From DATLYT01 sp035574455 (GTDB taxonomy: Bacteria; Bacteroidota; Ignavibacteria; UBA10030): a stretch of 16,106 bases of DNA. The position numbers and the translations under genes are program-made. Shown here one piece after another: positions 1-9,500 of this stretch; within the stretch, counting starts at the first letter, position 1; every line of letters starts with the position of its first letter. The notes under the pieces are model-generated. The model made no database searches. It was not told the DNA's origin and was given only the letters and a program-made list of their open reading frames with translations. The stretch lies in the NCBI GenBank assembly GCA_035574455.1, contig DATLYT010000143.1, positions 1 through 16,106 of the forward strand, read 5' to 3'.

Positions 1-383
1 ACCTTGGCACGACTCTCGGTGAAGCTCTGCTCGCCGTCCACCGCTCTTATTATTCATCCGTCTATCCGTTACTCCAATCATCCATCGGCAACGCTGTGCA
101 TGGACTTTCTCACATTACCGGCGGCGGTATCGTGGGCAACACGATGCGCGTCGTTCCGAAAAAGCTCGGCCTGCAGATCGATTGGCAGGCGTGGGAGCGG
201 CCGCCGATCTTTCGGCTGATCCAACAGGCTGGAGACGTGCCGGAAGAAGAGATGCGAAGGACGTTCAACTTGGGCATTGGATTGGTTCTGATCGTTGCCG
301 CGCGTGAGGCGGATCGAGTGATGGCGGCACTCAAGAAGAAACGCGAACAACCATTGGTAATGGGAGAAGTAGTGGCGATGTAG
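1..383 (+). CDS. purM: Phosphoribosylformylglycinamidine cyclo-ligase (PurM), C-terminal part, 5' end outside window
   Basis: This is the C-terminal part of PurM (AIR synthetase), which closes the imidazole ring by ATP-dependent conversion of FGAM to AIR in the cytoplasmic purine pathway. The frame is open from base 3 and ends at TAG 381-383. The visible stretch reads TLGEALL, then the family signature HITGGGIVGN, then RPPIFRLIQQAGDVPEEEM and RTFNLGIGLVLIV, in the order usual for the PurM C-terminal domain. The tail after this block is short and charged (AALKKKREQ), as expected for the end of the protein. About two thirds of the protein lies upstream of the window. The next gene starts 59 bases later, so co-transcription is possible but there is no functional link. 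Identification is firm from the GGG motif and its surroundings. Confidence 0.93.
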   Translation, partial: LGTTLGEALLAVHRSYYSSVYPLLQSSIGNAVHGLSHITGGGIVGNTMRVVPKKLGLQIDWQAWERPPIFRLIQQAGDVPEEEMRRTFNLGIGLVLIVAAREADRVMAALKKKREQPLVMGEVVAM

Positions 384-442
384 ATGAGAGAGACACAGGC
401 AATGACTTCGTAGAACACAGAACAGGATAACGCGGACCGCAT

Positions 443-2251
443 ATGGACTACGAATTTGAACAGTTCGGCTCGGTATCGTCTGAAGAACTTCGGACGCGGA
501 TGCTCCAAGCTCACGAATTAGGGAAACGAATCAACATGCTCAGCGAACTAACGTTAAGGATCGGCGCGGCGCAATCTCCGGAAGATATCATCCAGGTTCT
601 GAGCCAGGAAGCGCGGCGGGTCATGCCTGGCGAGTGTGCCTTTCTCGGCCTGCTCACCGACGACCAGAAATCGTATGAAATCCACAGTCTCTGTGCGCCT
701 GAAGAATCTTTGATGATGACGGAGACGCAGTTCTCCGTGAAAGAGGGAATTGCTGGCTGGGTACTGCAGCGCAGCATGGCTCTGACGGTCGATATGAACT
801 CCATCCCCGTTGCTTCCACGGCAGTGGAGAAAGCGCTTCAAGCCAAGGGCGTACGCTCCATCCTTGTTGCTCCGATGAAGACACATGACCGGATGCTCGG
901 TGTCTTGGGCTTCGGGGCGCGGGAACCGAACCGATACTCTGACAACGACCTCTGGATGGCGCAATTGCTCGGAACGCAGGTTGCTCTGGCGCTCGGCAAT
1001 ACAAAAGTGCTCAAGAAGGCAGAGAAGCGCATTCACCAGATCGAGCTTGTCAACCGCGTCTCGCGGAATTTGACATTCACTCTCGAGTTGAATGAGATGC
1101 TCGAATCGGCGGCACAGGCGATACGAAAGCAATTCAACTACTTCGAGGTGATGATTTTTCTGATGGACCACGAGGCGCAGGAATTGGAGCTTGCAGCGGA
1201 TGCCGGCGAGTATCATGACTTTCTGCCGAAGGGCTATCGACAACACGTCAGCCAGGGCATCATCGGATGGGTGGCCAGCAACGGGCGCTATCTGCTTGCG
1301 AACGACGTGCGGAAGGAGCCGCGCTATCTTGCCTACAGTTATCAGGACACAAATGCAGAGCTTGCAGCACCGATCATGATTGATGGCGTCGTTGTGGGCG
1401 TTCTTAACATCGAGGATAGCAAAATCAATGCATTTGACGAAGCGGATGTGCTCGTGGCGCAAATTCTGTGCGACCAGATCGGCGGCGCCATTAAGAACGC
1501 CCGCCTGTTCGAAGAGATTAAGCGGGCCAATGAACGGCTGCTCGAGCACGATCAACTGAAGACGGAATTTGTCAGCATTGTTTCGCACGACTTCCGAACA
1601 CCGCTCTCCACGATCATGCTCGCCGCAAAATCGCTCCTGCGCGAAGAAGATCCTACTTCCTCGAAACGGTATCGTGAGTATCTCAACATCATCGTCGATC
1701 AGGCGGGCAAGCTGAGCAAGTTAGCAGAAGACACACTCTCGATCGCCAAGATCGAGTCCGGCCAGCTGACGTACCAATTCAAGATCGTCAACGTGGAGGC
1801 GGTGATCAAAGATGCCATTTCAACGGCGAAACTCAGCTCCAAGCATTCGATGGAATATTCGGTCGATATCAACGCTTCGTTTGTCCGCGGCGATCAGACA
1901 AAGTTACGCCAGGTACTGACGAATTTGATTTCGAATGCGGTCAAATATTCGCCCAGTGGCGGCAAAATCGTTGCGCGGGTGGAGTTGAATCCGGATGCCC
2001 CGGACGAGGTGATCTTCTCCGTCACAGATCAAGGCATCGGAATCCCTGCTGACCAGATTGGTAAGCTGTTTCAGAAATTCTCGCGGGTTGATACCGGGAA
2101 AGCGAAAGAAATTCGCGGTACCGGTTTGGGCTTGTGGATCTGTGCGGAGATCATCAAAGCGCATGGAGGGCGTATCTGGGTAGAAAGTGAATTAGGAAAG
2201 GGAAGCACGTTTAAGTTCACCGTGAAGCGCGGGGAAGAAACGCGCCTGTGA
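443..2251 (+). CDS. GAF-GAF sensor histidine kinase, soluble
   Basis: This is a 602-residue cytoplasmic sensor histidine kinase. No membrane segment is visible. It has two GAF-type sensor domains (about residues 30-190 and 198-360), a short helical linker (FEEIKRANERLLEHDQLKTE), a HisKA dimerisation domain with the H-box SIVSHDFRTPLS (phospho-acceptor His382), and an HATPase_c domain. The N-box is LTNLISNAVKYSP (about 491-503), the G1 box VTDQGIGIP, the F-box FQKFSRVD and the G2 box GTGLGLWI (about 559). All catalytic motifs are intact. No cysteine or histidine arrangement in the GAF domains reveals the ligand. No response regulator lies next to it, so its partner must be elsewhere. The start ATG at 443 has only a weak upstream AGGATAA about 12 bases away; translation from here gives full coverage of the first GAF domain. 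It is followed after 43 bases by the SPFH gene. Confidence 0.92.
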   Translation: MDYEFEQFGSVSSEELRTRMLQAHELGKRINMLSELTLRIGAAQSPEDIIQVLSQEARRVMPGECAFLGLLTDDQKSYEIHSLCAPEESLMMTETQFSVKEGIAGWVLQRSMALTVDMNSIPVASTAVEKALQAKGVRSILVAPMKTHDRMLGVLGFGAREPNRYSDNDLWMAQLLGTQVALALGNTKVLKKAEKRIHQIELVNRVSRNLTFTLELNEMLESAAQAIRKQFNYFEVMIFLMDHEAQELELAADAGEYHDFLPKGYRQHVSQGIIGWVASNGRYLLANDVRKEPRYLAYSYQDTNAELAAPIMIDGVVVGVLNIEDSKINAFDEADVLVAQILCDQIGGAIKNARLFEEIKRANERLLEHDQLKTEFVSIVSHDFRTPLSTIMLAAKSLLREEDPTSSKRYREYLNIIVDQAGKLSKLAEDTLSIAKIESGQLTYQFKIVNVEAVIKDAISTAKLSSKHSMEYSVDINASFVRGDQTKLRQVLTNLISNAVKYSPSGGKIVARVELNPDAPDEVIFSVTDQGIGIPADQIGKLFQKFSRVDTGKAKEIRGTGLGLWICAEIIKAHGGRIWVESELGKGSTFKFTVKRGEETRL

Positions 2252-2284
2252 AAGACAAGTGTGCAGGTAAAATGATCACCTCAT

Positions 2285-2294
2285 AGGAAAGGAG
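2285..2294 (+). promoter_or_regulatory. Shine-Dalgarno site deciding the start of the SPFH gene
   Basis: AGGAAAGGAG lies directly in front of two in-frame ATG codons at 2295 and 2301. GGAG (2291-2294) touches the first ATG with no spacer but is 6 bases from the second. Normal ribosome spacing therefore favours 2301. Confidence 0.6.
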
Positions 2295-2300
2295 ATGGCC

Positions 2301-3185
2301 ATGGTCTTCATTCTCAGTTTGCTCGTTGCAATTCTTGCTTTTTTTGCATGGCGTACCGCACGCCAGCGGATGCAAGTCAACCTGATGTACCGGACGACTG
2401 CCAACATCGCGGCGGTTGTGATGGCGTTTTTCTTGTTCGTTGCGCTCGGCCAGTGTTTTACCGTTGTTCCGGCAGGCAATGTGGGGGTGGTAGATTTCTT
2501 CGGCACGGTCTCGGATAATACGCTCAAGGCCGGCATCAACTTTGTCAACCCGCTTGCCCGTGTTGTGAAATTTTCCGTGAAGACGCAGGAAATCAAAGAA
2601 GTCATGGACGTTCCGTCGAAGGAAGGCCTCACCGTGCAGTTGGAGGTCAGTGCGCTCTTTCATCTCAACCCGGAAACGGCTGCAAATGTGTACAAGACCA
2701 TCGGCGAGAACTACGTGCAAATTATCCTCGAGCCGAATTTCCGCTCTGTCGTACGTGGAATCACGGCAGGATACGAAGCGCGGGCGCTCTACACCTCCGA
2801 GCGGGAATTGCTCGCGCAGACGATCGTGAAGGAGTTGGAGAAGCTCGTCGAGCCGCGCGGTATCACGATCGAAGCAACGCCACTTCGCCGCGTAGGTTTG
2901 CCCGCAGGACTTTCAGCTTCCATCGAGGAGAAACTCCGTGCCGAGCAGGAAAGTCAGCGAATGCAATTTATCCTGATGAAAGAACGGCAGGAGGCCGACC
3001 GGAAACGCATCGAGGCGCAGGGTATCGCGGATTTTCAGAACATTGTTGCGCGTGGCATCAGTGAACAGCTCTTAACCTGGAAAGGCATTGAGGCAACCGA
3101 AAAGCTCGCGAACTCGCCAAACACTAAAGTGATCGTGATCGGTGCTGGCAAATCCGGCCTGCCGCTGATTCTGGATACGAAGTAG
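2301..3185 (+). CDS. SPFH/prohibitin-family membrane protein
   Basis: This is a 294-residue member of the SPFH (stomatin/prohibitin/flotillin/HflK-C) superfamily. These proteins form membrane-associated oligomers that organise membranes or modulate proteases. Two hydrophobic segments are visible, at about residues 2-16 (FILSLLVAILAFFAW) and 32-50 (ANIAAVVMAFFLFVALG). They are followed by the band-7 start VPAGNVGVVDFFG, then IKEVMDVPSKEGLTVQLEVSALFHL, and a charged helical region (EEKLRAEQESQRMQFILMKERQEADRKRIEAQGI) typical of the prohibitin coiled coil. The C-terminus returns to a small hydrophobic stretch (TKVIVIGAGKSGLPLIL). An ATG at 2295 would add two residues, but SD spacing favours 2301. 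No NfeD-like or FtsH-like partner is adjacent. Family membership is secure; the specific role is unknown. Confidence 0.88.
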   Translation: MVFILSLLVAILAFFAWRTARQRMQVNLMYRTTANIAAVVMAFFLFVALGQCFTVVPAGNVGVVDFFGTVSDNTLKAGINFVNPLARVVKFSVKTQEIKEVMDVPSKEGLTVQLEVSALFHLNPETAANVYKTIGENYVQIILEPNFRSVVRGITAGYEARALYTSERELLAQTIVKELEKLVEPRGITIEATPLRRVGLPAGLSASIEEKLRAEQESQRMQFILMKERQEADRKRIEAQGIADFQNIVARGISEQLLTWKGIEATEKLANSPNTKVIVIGAGKSGLPLILDTK

Positions 3186-3297
3186 TTCGCCGCTGGAGCC
3201 CACTTGAGCGCGATGATGAAGTCCAGCTCGTCTGAGGGCTTTACTTTTTGTGCAGATGGGCTCCATCGTACTTTGGACGGGTTAAGGTGGAGCCTAC
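3186..3297 (+). promoter_or_regulatory. Leader of the MFS gene with two mutually exclusive stems
   Basis: This 112-base leader contains three related segments. Segment A is TGGAGCCCA (3194-3202), segment B is TGGGCTCCA (3257-3265), and segment C is GGTGGAGCCTA (3286-3296). A and B can form 9 perfect base pairs. B, extended to 3257-3267, can instead form an 11-pair stem with C, including two G-U pairs. C contains the only good ribosome binding site (GGAG 3289-3292) for the GTG start at 3298, so B-C pairing would hide it and A-B pairing would free it. The geometry is seen directly in the sequence; a regulatory function is inferred. The ligand or trigger is unknown, and the sequence matches no riboswitch class that I recognise. 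Confidence 0.4.
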
Positions 3298-4560
3298 GTG
3301 CATAGTGGTATGGCCAACGACAGTCAGGGCAGAACTGAGCGATACCGTATTCTCGCAATTCTCTCCTTCGCCGAGCTTCTCGGCATGGCGCTCTGGTTTT
3401 CTGCCACTGCGGTTATTCCTGCACTTGCCGATGAATGGCAGCTCACCGACGCCGGCAAATCCTGGCTCACGATGTCCGTTCAGATCGGATTTGTCGTCGG
3501 GGCCTTCCTCAGCGCGCTGTTCAACATCTCCGACCTCTTCAACGCGCGAAAACTTTTTGCCCTCTGCGCATTTGCTGGAGCTGTTTTCAATGCTGCCATC
3601 GGGCTCTTCGCACAGAGCATCGAGCCTGCGCTTGTGCTCCGGTTTCTGACTGGCGTGTGTCTTGCAGGAGTTTATCCGCCCGGCATGAAGATCATGGCAT
3701 CGTGGTTCAAAGAAGGCCGCGGGATGGCCATCGGTGTGTTAGTAGGAGCGCTTACCATCGGCTCAGCTTCTCCGCATCTGCTGAAAGTCATCGGCGGTCC
3801 CGATTGGCGCGCGCTGATGCTGCTTGCCTCGGCGTCGTCCGTGCTGGCGGGAATTCTCTGTCTCACCTTCGTGCACGATGGCCCCTACCAAGCACCAGCT
3901 GCTCGTTTCGATTGGCGGTATATCGGCAGGGCGTTGAACGACCGGGGCGTGCGACTGGCAAACTTGGGTTACCTCGGCCACATGTGGGAGCTGTACGCAA
4001 TGTGGGCGTGGATTCCGCTCTTCCTGCTCGCAAGCTTTGAGGTGTCTGGAATCGCATCGCCGGATACATGGGCGGCCGTTGGTGCATTTGTTATTATCGG
4101 AGTCGGCGGAGTTGGTTGCTGGCTTGCTGGAGTTCTGGCTGATCAGTACGGTAGAACCACCATTACGATCATCTCGATGCTCATCAGCGGCGCATGTTGT
4201 CTTGCAGTCGGATTCCTGTTTGGTCAAACACCGGCTGTTCTTCTTCTCGTTGGTCTTGTCTGGGGTTTTGCTATTGTAGCGGACTCGGCGCAGTTCTCGA
4301 CCAGCATCACCGAGCTTTCCGACCCCGCTTACATCGGTACGGCGCTCACGCTGCAGACGAGCATGGGCTTTCTGCTCACGATGGCATCGATTCGATTGAT
4401 TCCGACCCTGGTTGATTGGGTGAGCTGGCGGTGGGCGTTCGCGTTTCTGGCAATCGGTCCATTTCTCGGTGCATTGGCGATGTGGCGGTTGAAGCAATTG
4501 CCCGTGGCGGAGAAGATTGGGGGAGAGAGAAAAGGGCAAAAAAGAGGAGACGGCAAATAG
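3298..4560 (+). CDS. Major facilitator superfamily transporter
   Basis: This is a 420-residue inner-membrane MFS permease with about 12 hydrophobic segments, from AILSFAELLGMALWFSATAVIPAL at the N-terminus to WAFAFLAIGPFLGALAMW near the end. The loop motif between helices 8 and 9, ADQYGRTT (Asp282 to Arg286), is the second MFS signature. The N-terminal equivalent is degenerate (NARKLF). WFKEGRGMAIGVLVGALTIGSASPHL resembles the helix 4-5 region of nitrate or organic-anion type MFS proteins, but the substrate cannot be read from the sequence. The start is taken as GTG 3298 because GGAG at 3289-3292 is 5 bases upstream. ATG 3310 is an alternative with no SD. The SulP gene begins 36 bases after the stop, so the two are probably co-transcribed. 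Confidence 0.87.
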   Translation: MHSGMANDSQGRTERYRILAILSFAELLGMALWFSATAVIPALADEWQLTDAGKSWLTMSVQIGFVVGAFLSALFNISDLFNARKLFALCAFAGAVFNAAIGLFAQSIEPALVLRFLTGVCLAGVYPPGMKIMASWFKEGRGMAIGVLVGALTIGSASPHLLKVIGGPDWRALMLLASASSVLAGILCLTFVHDGPYQAPAARFDWRYIGRALNDRGVRLANLGYLGHMWELYAMWAWIPLFLLASFEVSGIASPDTWAAVGAFVIIGVGGVGCWLAGVLADQYGRTTITIISMLISGACCLAVGFLFGQTPAVLLLVGLVWGFAIVADSAQFSTSITELSDPAYIGTALTLQTSMGFLLTMASIRLIPTLVDWVSWRWAFAFLAIGPFLGALAMWRLKQLPVAEKIGGERKGQKRGDGK

Positions 4561-4596
4561 ATCATCGTTCACAGCTGAAGGAAAGACCTGTATACC

Positions 4597-6267
4597 ATGT
4601 CTCAACGTTTTGAACCCAAGCTTCTCACTGTTCTTCGAGAAGGATATTCGAAGGAGCTTTTCCTTTCTGACCTCACTGCTGGGGTTATTGTCGGCATTGT
4701 CGCATTACCTCTTGCCATCGCCTTTGCGATTGCTTCAGGAGTAAAGCCGGAGCAGGGTCTTTACACGGCGGTGATTGCCGGAATCGTTGTCGCGGCACTT
4801 GGGGGAAGTCGTGTCCAGATTGCCGGGCCAACGGGCGCATTCATCGTTGTCATTTACAGCGTTGTTCAGAAACACGGATACGACGGTCTGGCAGTGGCGA
4901 CGCTTATCGCAGGCGTTCTTCTCGTCCTCATGGGAGTAGCAAGACTGGGCACGCTGTTGAAGTTTGTTCCGTACCCTCTCACGGTCGGTTTCACCAGCGG
5001 CATTGCACTCATCATCCTGTCGTCCCAGGTGAACGACTTCCTTGGACTCGGTATCACCGCACTTCCTGCAGACTTTATCGAAAAATGGATTGTCTATTCT
5101 CGGAATCTGAGCTTACTGGATCCAAACGCTCTTGCGGTCGGCTTTGTATCGGTATTCATCATCATCCTCTGGCCTCGTATCTCCCATCGCGTTCCGGGGT
5201 CGCTTATTGCTATCATCGGCGTAACTGCAGTTGTGCAACTGTTCGGGATCCCGGTCGAAACCGTTGGCTCTCGCTTTGGCTCTGTGCCCACCTCGATCCC
5301 GACTCCACGATTCCCGGAGGTTTCTTGGCAGACCATCAATGAGGTATTCTCACCGGCGGTGACGATTGCACTCCTTGGAGGAATCGAATCACTTCTGTCA
5401 GCTGTTGTCGCTGATGGCATGATTCGCTCGCGTCATCGCTCCAACATGGAACTGGTTGCACAGGGCGTGGCCAACATCTTCTCTCCGCTCTTCGGTGGAA
5501 TTCCAGCAACTGGAGCAATTGCGCGCACGGCAACGAATATCAAGAACGGCGGGAAAACCCCGATCTCGGGTATCGTGCATAGCCTGACGCTGTTACTCAT
5601 CATTCTATTCTTTGGGCAGTGGGCAACCCTCATCCCGATGCCAACACTAGCCGCAATTCTGATTGTCGTTGCCTATAATATGAGCGAGTGGCATTCGTTC
5701 CTCAAGATCCTCCGGAGCCCCAAAAGCGATATTGCCATCATGCTCGTCACGTTTACCCTCACCGTACTCATCGACCTCACCGTGGCAATCGAAGTGGGCA
5801 TTGTGCTCGCGGCTCTCTTGTTTATGAAACGCATGGCGGAGGTCAGTCAGGTGAATCCGCTATCGCGAGATCTACAGGAAGAACGTGAAGAGGAAGAATC
5901 CCCGGCACGCCTCTCTGTTCCTGATGGCGTAGAAGTATTTGAGGTGTATGGCTCACTCTTTTTTGGAGCCGTCGAGCAGTTTATGGAATCCATTCGGATT
6001 ATTGAAGACAAGCCAAAAGTGTTCATCCTCGAAACACGTAACCTGCTGGCGATCGATGCAACCGGGTTGCGCGCCTTGGAGGAGTTAGCGACAGAATTCT
6101 CCCATCAGGGGACGCGATTCTTTATCTCCGGCGTTCACAAACAGCCCCTGTTCGCAATGGAGCAATCGGGGTTCCTGAAACGGCTCGGTGAAGAAAATAT
6201 CTTTGACAATCTCACCGCGGCATTGGAGCGAGCACGGTCAATTCTTGACCAGCCGAATACAAATTGA
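4597..6267 (+). CDS. SulP-family anion transporter with STAS domain
   Basis: This is a 556-residue inner-membrane transporter of the SulP/SLC26 family. Members move sulfate, bicarbonate or other anions. The N-terminal signature is clear: DLTAGVIVGIVALPLAIAFA, then GLYTAVIAGIVVAALGGSR and QIAGPTGAFIVV. About 10-14 membrane segments run to roughly residue 410. A charged linker follows (QEEREEEES), then a STAS domain at about 440-550 with the core ETRNLLAIDATGLRALEELA. Asp487-Ala-Thr489-Gly matches the position phosphorylated in anti-sigma-factor antagonists, but here the residue is Thr. The substrate could be sulfate or bicarbonate; nothing nearby decides. The candidate SD GAAGG at 4577-4581 is 15 bases from ATG, which is far. 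Spacing to the MFS gene implies a shared transcript. Confidence 0.93.
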   Translation: MSQRFEPKLLTVLREGYSKELFLSDLTAGVIVGIVALPLAIAFAIASGVKPEQGLYTAVIAGIVVAALGGSRVQIAGPTGAFIVVIYSVVQKHGYDGLAVATLIAGVLLVLMGVARLGTLLKFVPYPLTVGFTSGIALIILSSQVNDFLGLGITALPADFIEKWIVYSRNLSLLDPNALAVGFVSVFIIILWPRISHRVPGSLIAIIGVTAVVQLFGIPVETVGSRFGSVPTSIPTPRFPEVSWQTINEVFSPAVTIALLGGIESLLSAVVADGMIRSRHRSNMELVAQGVANIFSPLFGGIPATGAIARTATNIKNGGKTPISGIVHSLTLLLIILFFGQWATLIPMPTLAAILIVVAYNMSEWHSFLKILRSPKSDIAIMLVTFTLTVLIDLTVAIEVGIVLAALLFMKRMAEVSQVNPLSRDLQEEREEEESPARLSVPDGVEVFEVYGSLFFGAVEQFMESIRIIEDKPKVFILETRNLLAIDATGLRALEELATEFSHQGTRFFISGVHKQPLFAMEQSGFLKRLGEENIFDNLTAALERARSILDQPNTN

Positions 6268-6501
6268 CCGAGAACCCTTGGTTGCGGCTCATCGAGTATT
6301 TCCCCATTACGCGAAAGCCACCGGAAAAAGCCCTTGAATCACGTGCTTCCATTCGGTAAATTTACCCGCCTAAAGAGATACAGCGGTTGATGGGCATACT
6401 TTCTGGCCGTCACGCGGGCCCATCGCGATGTTGTCTTTAATAGCTAATAGCTCGCAGCTCAACTTCAAATTTTTTCCCCATCGGCAAAGAAGGAGGAGGT
6501 A
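6268..6501 (+). promoter_or_regulatory. Intergenic leader before the hybrid kinase, with 12-bp palindrome
   Basis: This 234-base gap has no gene. It holds a perfect 12-bp palindrome GGTAAATTTACC (6355-6366), an operator-like site. It also holds a 7-bp inverted repeat, GATGGGC 6389-6395 with GCCCATC 6418-6424, and a tandem AATAGCTAATAGCT near 6440. I could not place a convincing -35/-10 or sigma-54 promoter. A weak AACC-CTT-GGTT stem follows the SulP stop but lacks a T-run, so no terminator is called. Confidence 0.35.
6491..6496 (+). promoter_or_regulatory. Strong Shine-Dalgarno site of the hybrid kinase
   Basis: AGGAGG lies 5 bases upstream of ATG 6502 and supports that start. It is one of the most consensus-like ribosome binding sites in the window. 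Confidence 0.75.
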
Positions 6502-9500
6502 ATGGGGGAAAACAAGCAGGTCCTCTCCATCTCTTCGCTCCACAAAACGAGTGAACGAATGCTTCTCCGATTTCTCCAAGACCATCCACTTCCCGTCTTT
6601 ATTTACGATCGAGACACGTTGGCGATTCTTTTTGTGAACAAAGCCGTTGGGAAGCAGTACGGGCACTCGCGCAAGAAGTTGTTGCTCATGAAAATGACCG
6701 ACCTCCTGCCGAAGGCTGAGGTGTCTCGTTTTCGAAGAGAATCGCGGCAAACGAGTCGTCGCACGCAGGTTTCCCGTCGGTGGCGCCACCGTGTAAAAAA
6801 TGGGGAAATCATCGACGTCGAGGTAACGACCCATCCGATCACGTTCCAGAATCGCGCAGCAATGATCGCCGTGGTGAACGATGCCGTTGAGAGAGCCCGG
6901 CTGCATGAGGAGCTTGTGCGTCGCGAATCGCAACTACGTGCTACGCTCTACGGGATAGGAGACGGAGTGATTGCGACCGACCGGAAGGGCGTCATCACGA
7001 TGATGAATCCCGTTGCGGAGAAACTCACGGGATGGAACGAGCGGGAAGCCGTGGGTTTGAAACTCGAACAGGTCTTCCGGATTAAGAGCGAACTGACGGG
7101 GAAGAAGGTTGTTAACCCCGTCAAGCGTGTGTTGCGTGAGGGGATTGTCGTCGGACTTGCAAACCATACGCTGCTCCTCACGCGCGGGGGTGCAGAGCGT
7201 CCTATTGCGGACGCGGGCGCTCCCATTTATGATGCCGCAGGAAAAGTTGCCGGAGTCGTGTTGGTATTTCGTGATCAAACGGCGGAGCGCGAAGCCCAGC
7301 GCGTGCTTCAAGACGCGCGTGATTTTGCCGAGAGCGTGATCGAGACGATCCGCGAGCCGTTGCTCGTGTTGGACGAGCAACTCGAAGTCGTTGCCGCGAA
7401 CCGCTCCTTCTACACAGTCTTTCAGGTTCAGCCCCGTGAAACCATCGGGCGGAAGCTGTACCATCTGGGCAACGGGCAGTGGAACATCCCGGAACTTCGC
7501 AGGCTCCTGGAAGACATTCTTCCCTCGAACAGCCACTTCGACAATTTTGAAGTGACGCAGGAGTTCGAGCGCATCGGAACCCGCACGATGCTCCTCAACG
7601 CCCGCCGGCTCTTTCGCGAGCCAAACCGTTCGAGGCTAATCCTTCTTGCGATTGAGGACGTTACCGAGCGTACCATAGCCTTGAACGCGTTGCGGGAGAG
7701 CGAGGAGCGCTTTCGATCGATCACGAGCGTGATCTCGGATTACGCTTACACGTTTCGTGTCAATCCTGACAAGTCACTTGTCGGGGAGTGGCTTTCGGAC
7801 TCATTTACGAAAACCTTCGGCTTTACCCTGGCGGAAGTTGATGCGCGCGGCGGATGGCAGAGCATGGTCTATCCGGAGGACCTACCGGCGATGAAACAAC
7901 ACGCACTCAAGGTTGCCAGCGGATCGCCCGACGTGTGTGAGACGCGGTTTGTCACCCGCACCGGTGAGGTTCGGTGGTTACGGGACTATGCAACGCCGGT
8001 ATGGGACAAACGGGAAGAGCGCGTGGTTCGCATTTACGGCGCAGCGCAGGATATCACCGAGCAAAAGAAAGTGGAGCAAGCTCTCCGAGAAAGTGAAGAA
8101 CGATATCGCAATCTCATCGAGCGAGCTAACGACGGCATTGCAATTATTCAGGAGGGGCGTGTGTCATTTGTGAATCCGTCATTGCTCCGAAAGTGGGGAG
8201 GGACGATGGAGCAGGTCTTGAATACGCCCTTTACGAAGTATATCGCGCCCGAAGAGATCCCAAAGGTAGCAGAGCGGTACCGCAAGCGCATGGCTGGCGA
8301 ACCGGTTGAATCGACGTATGAAACCATCCTTCTCCGGTTGGACGGTACGCGCATTCCAGTGGAAATCAATGCGGGTACGATCATGCACGGGGGGAAACCG
8401 GCTGACCTCGTGTTCATTCGTGATATTACGGAGCGGAAGCGGGCTGAGGATTTGCTGAAGCAGTCCGAGCGACAATACCGGCGGTTATTTGAGAACGCAA
8501 GCGACGCCATTATCATTTTTGAGCCAGAGGAAGAAAACATTCTCGACGTTAACCACCGGGCGTGTGAGCTTTATGGCTTTACCCGTGAGGAATTTATCGG
8601 GCGGAGTCTGAAGTCGCTCTCACACGATGTTCCGCGCGGCAGAGAACGGATCCGCGAGGTTCTCTCCCGAGGCTCCTTGGCCAATTTTGAGACGGTGCAT
8701 TACCGAAAAGACGGTCGAGAGATTTCCCTTCTCGTGAACGCGTCGGTGATCGACTACGACGGGAAGACGGCGATCATGAGTATTCATCGCGACGTCACCG
8801 AGTGGAAGAAAGCCCTGCGAGCGTTGAGTGAAAGCGAGGAGCGCTACCGAGCCCTGTTCGAGCAGGCCCCGGTTGCGATTTATCTGGCAGACCCGGTCAC
8901 GCATGTCGTGATTTTTGCCAACACTATGTTTCTGAACCTGCTCGGATACCGACGGGAGGAGATCACAACGTTAACCATCTATGATTTTGTTGCCCATACC
9001 CGTGAGTCCATCGATGAGAATTACCGCAGAACCATGGAAGAGGGTTACCGTTCCCTCGGACACCGGAAATGGCGCCGGCGGGACGGCTCGCTGGTTGACG
9101 TGGAGGTGCAAGTGATGCGGGTCCAATACGGGGGGAAAGCGTTGTTCTGCGGCATCGGTACCGACATCACCAAGCGCCTTCAGGTCGAGAAAACGTTGCG
9201 TGAGAGCGAGCAACGCTATCGCTCCATCGTCGAAAACATTACACAGGCCTATTACGAAACGGATGCTCGAGGCCTGTTTACCTATTGTAATCCCGGTCTG
9301 ATTTTTGCCAGCGGCTACACGGAGCAAGAGCTTAACGGGATGGTGTCGTACCGACTCGTTGCCCCTGAGCATCGCCGAAAGGTGATGGCAACGTACCGGC
9401 AGCGGTTGGACGAGAAGCGAACGGATTGGTCGATGGAATTCATGGTTCAGACCAAGCAGGGGAAAAAATTCTGGGTCGAGCAAACCACGCACTTCGAGTA

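Noticed and set aside
554..1588. A 344-codon open frame on the - strand opposite the GAF kinase
   Set aside because: It lies wholly antisense to a gene with intact kinase motifs, shows no recognisable domain, and its composition is that of a shadow frame.
3186..3297. Remnant of a coding gene on the - strand in the MFS leader
   Set aside because: A - strand frame reads through the region, but it has no recognisable domain, extends into neighbouring genes and is too short to support. It is kept only as an alternative explanation of the inverted repeats.
3763..4605. A 280-codon open frame on the - strand opposite the MFS gene
   Set aside because: The translation is rich in His, Arg, Asn and Cys with no hydrophobic or domain pattern, while the + strand gives a clear 12-helix transporter.
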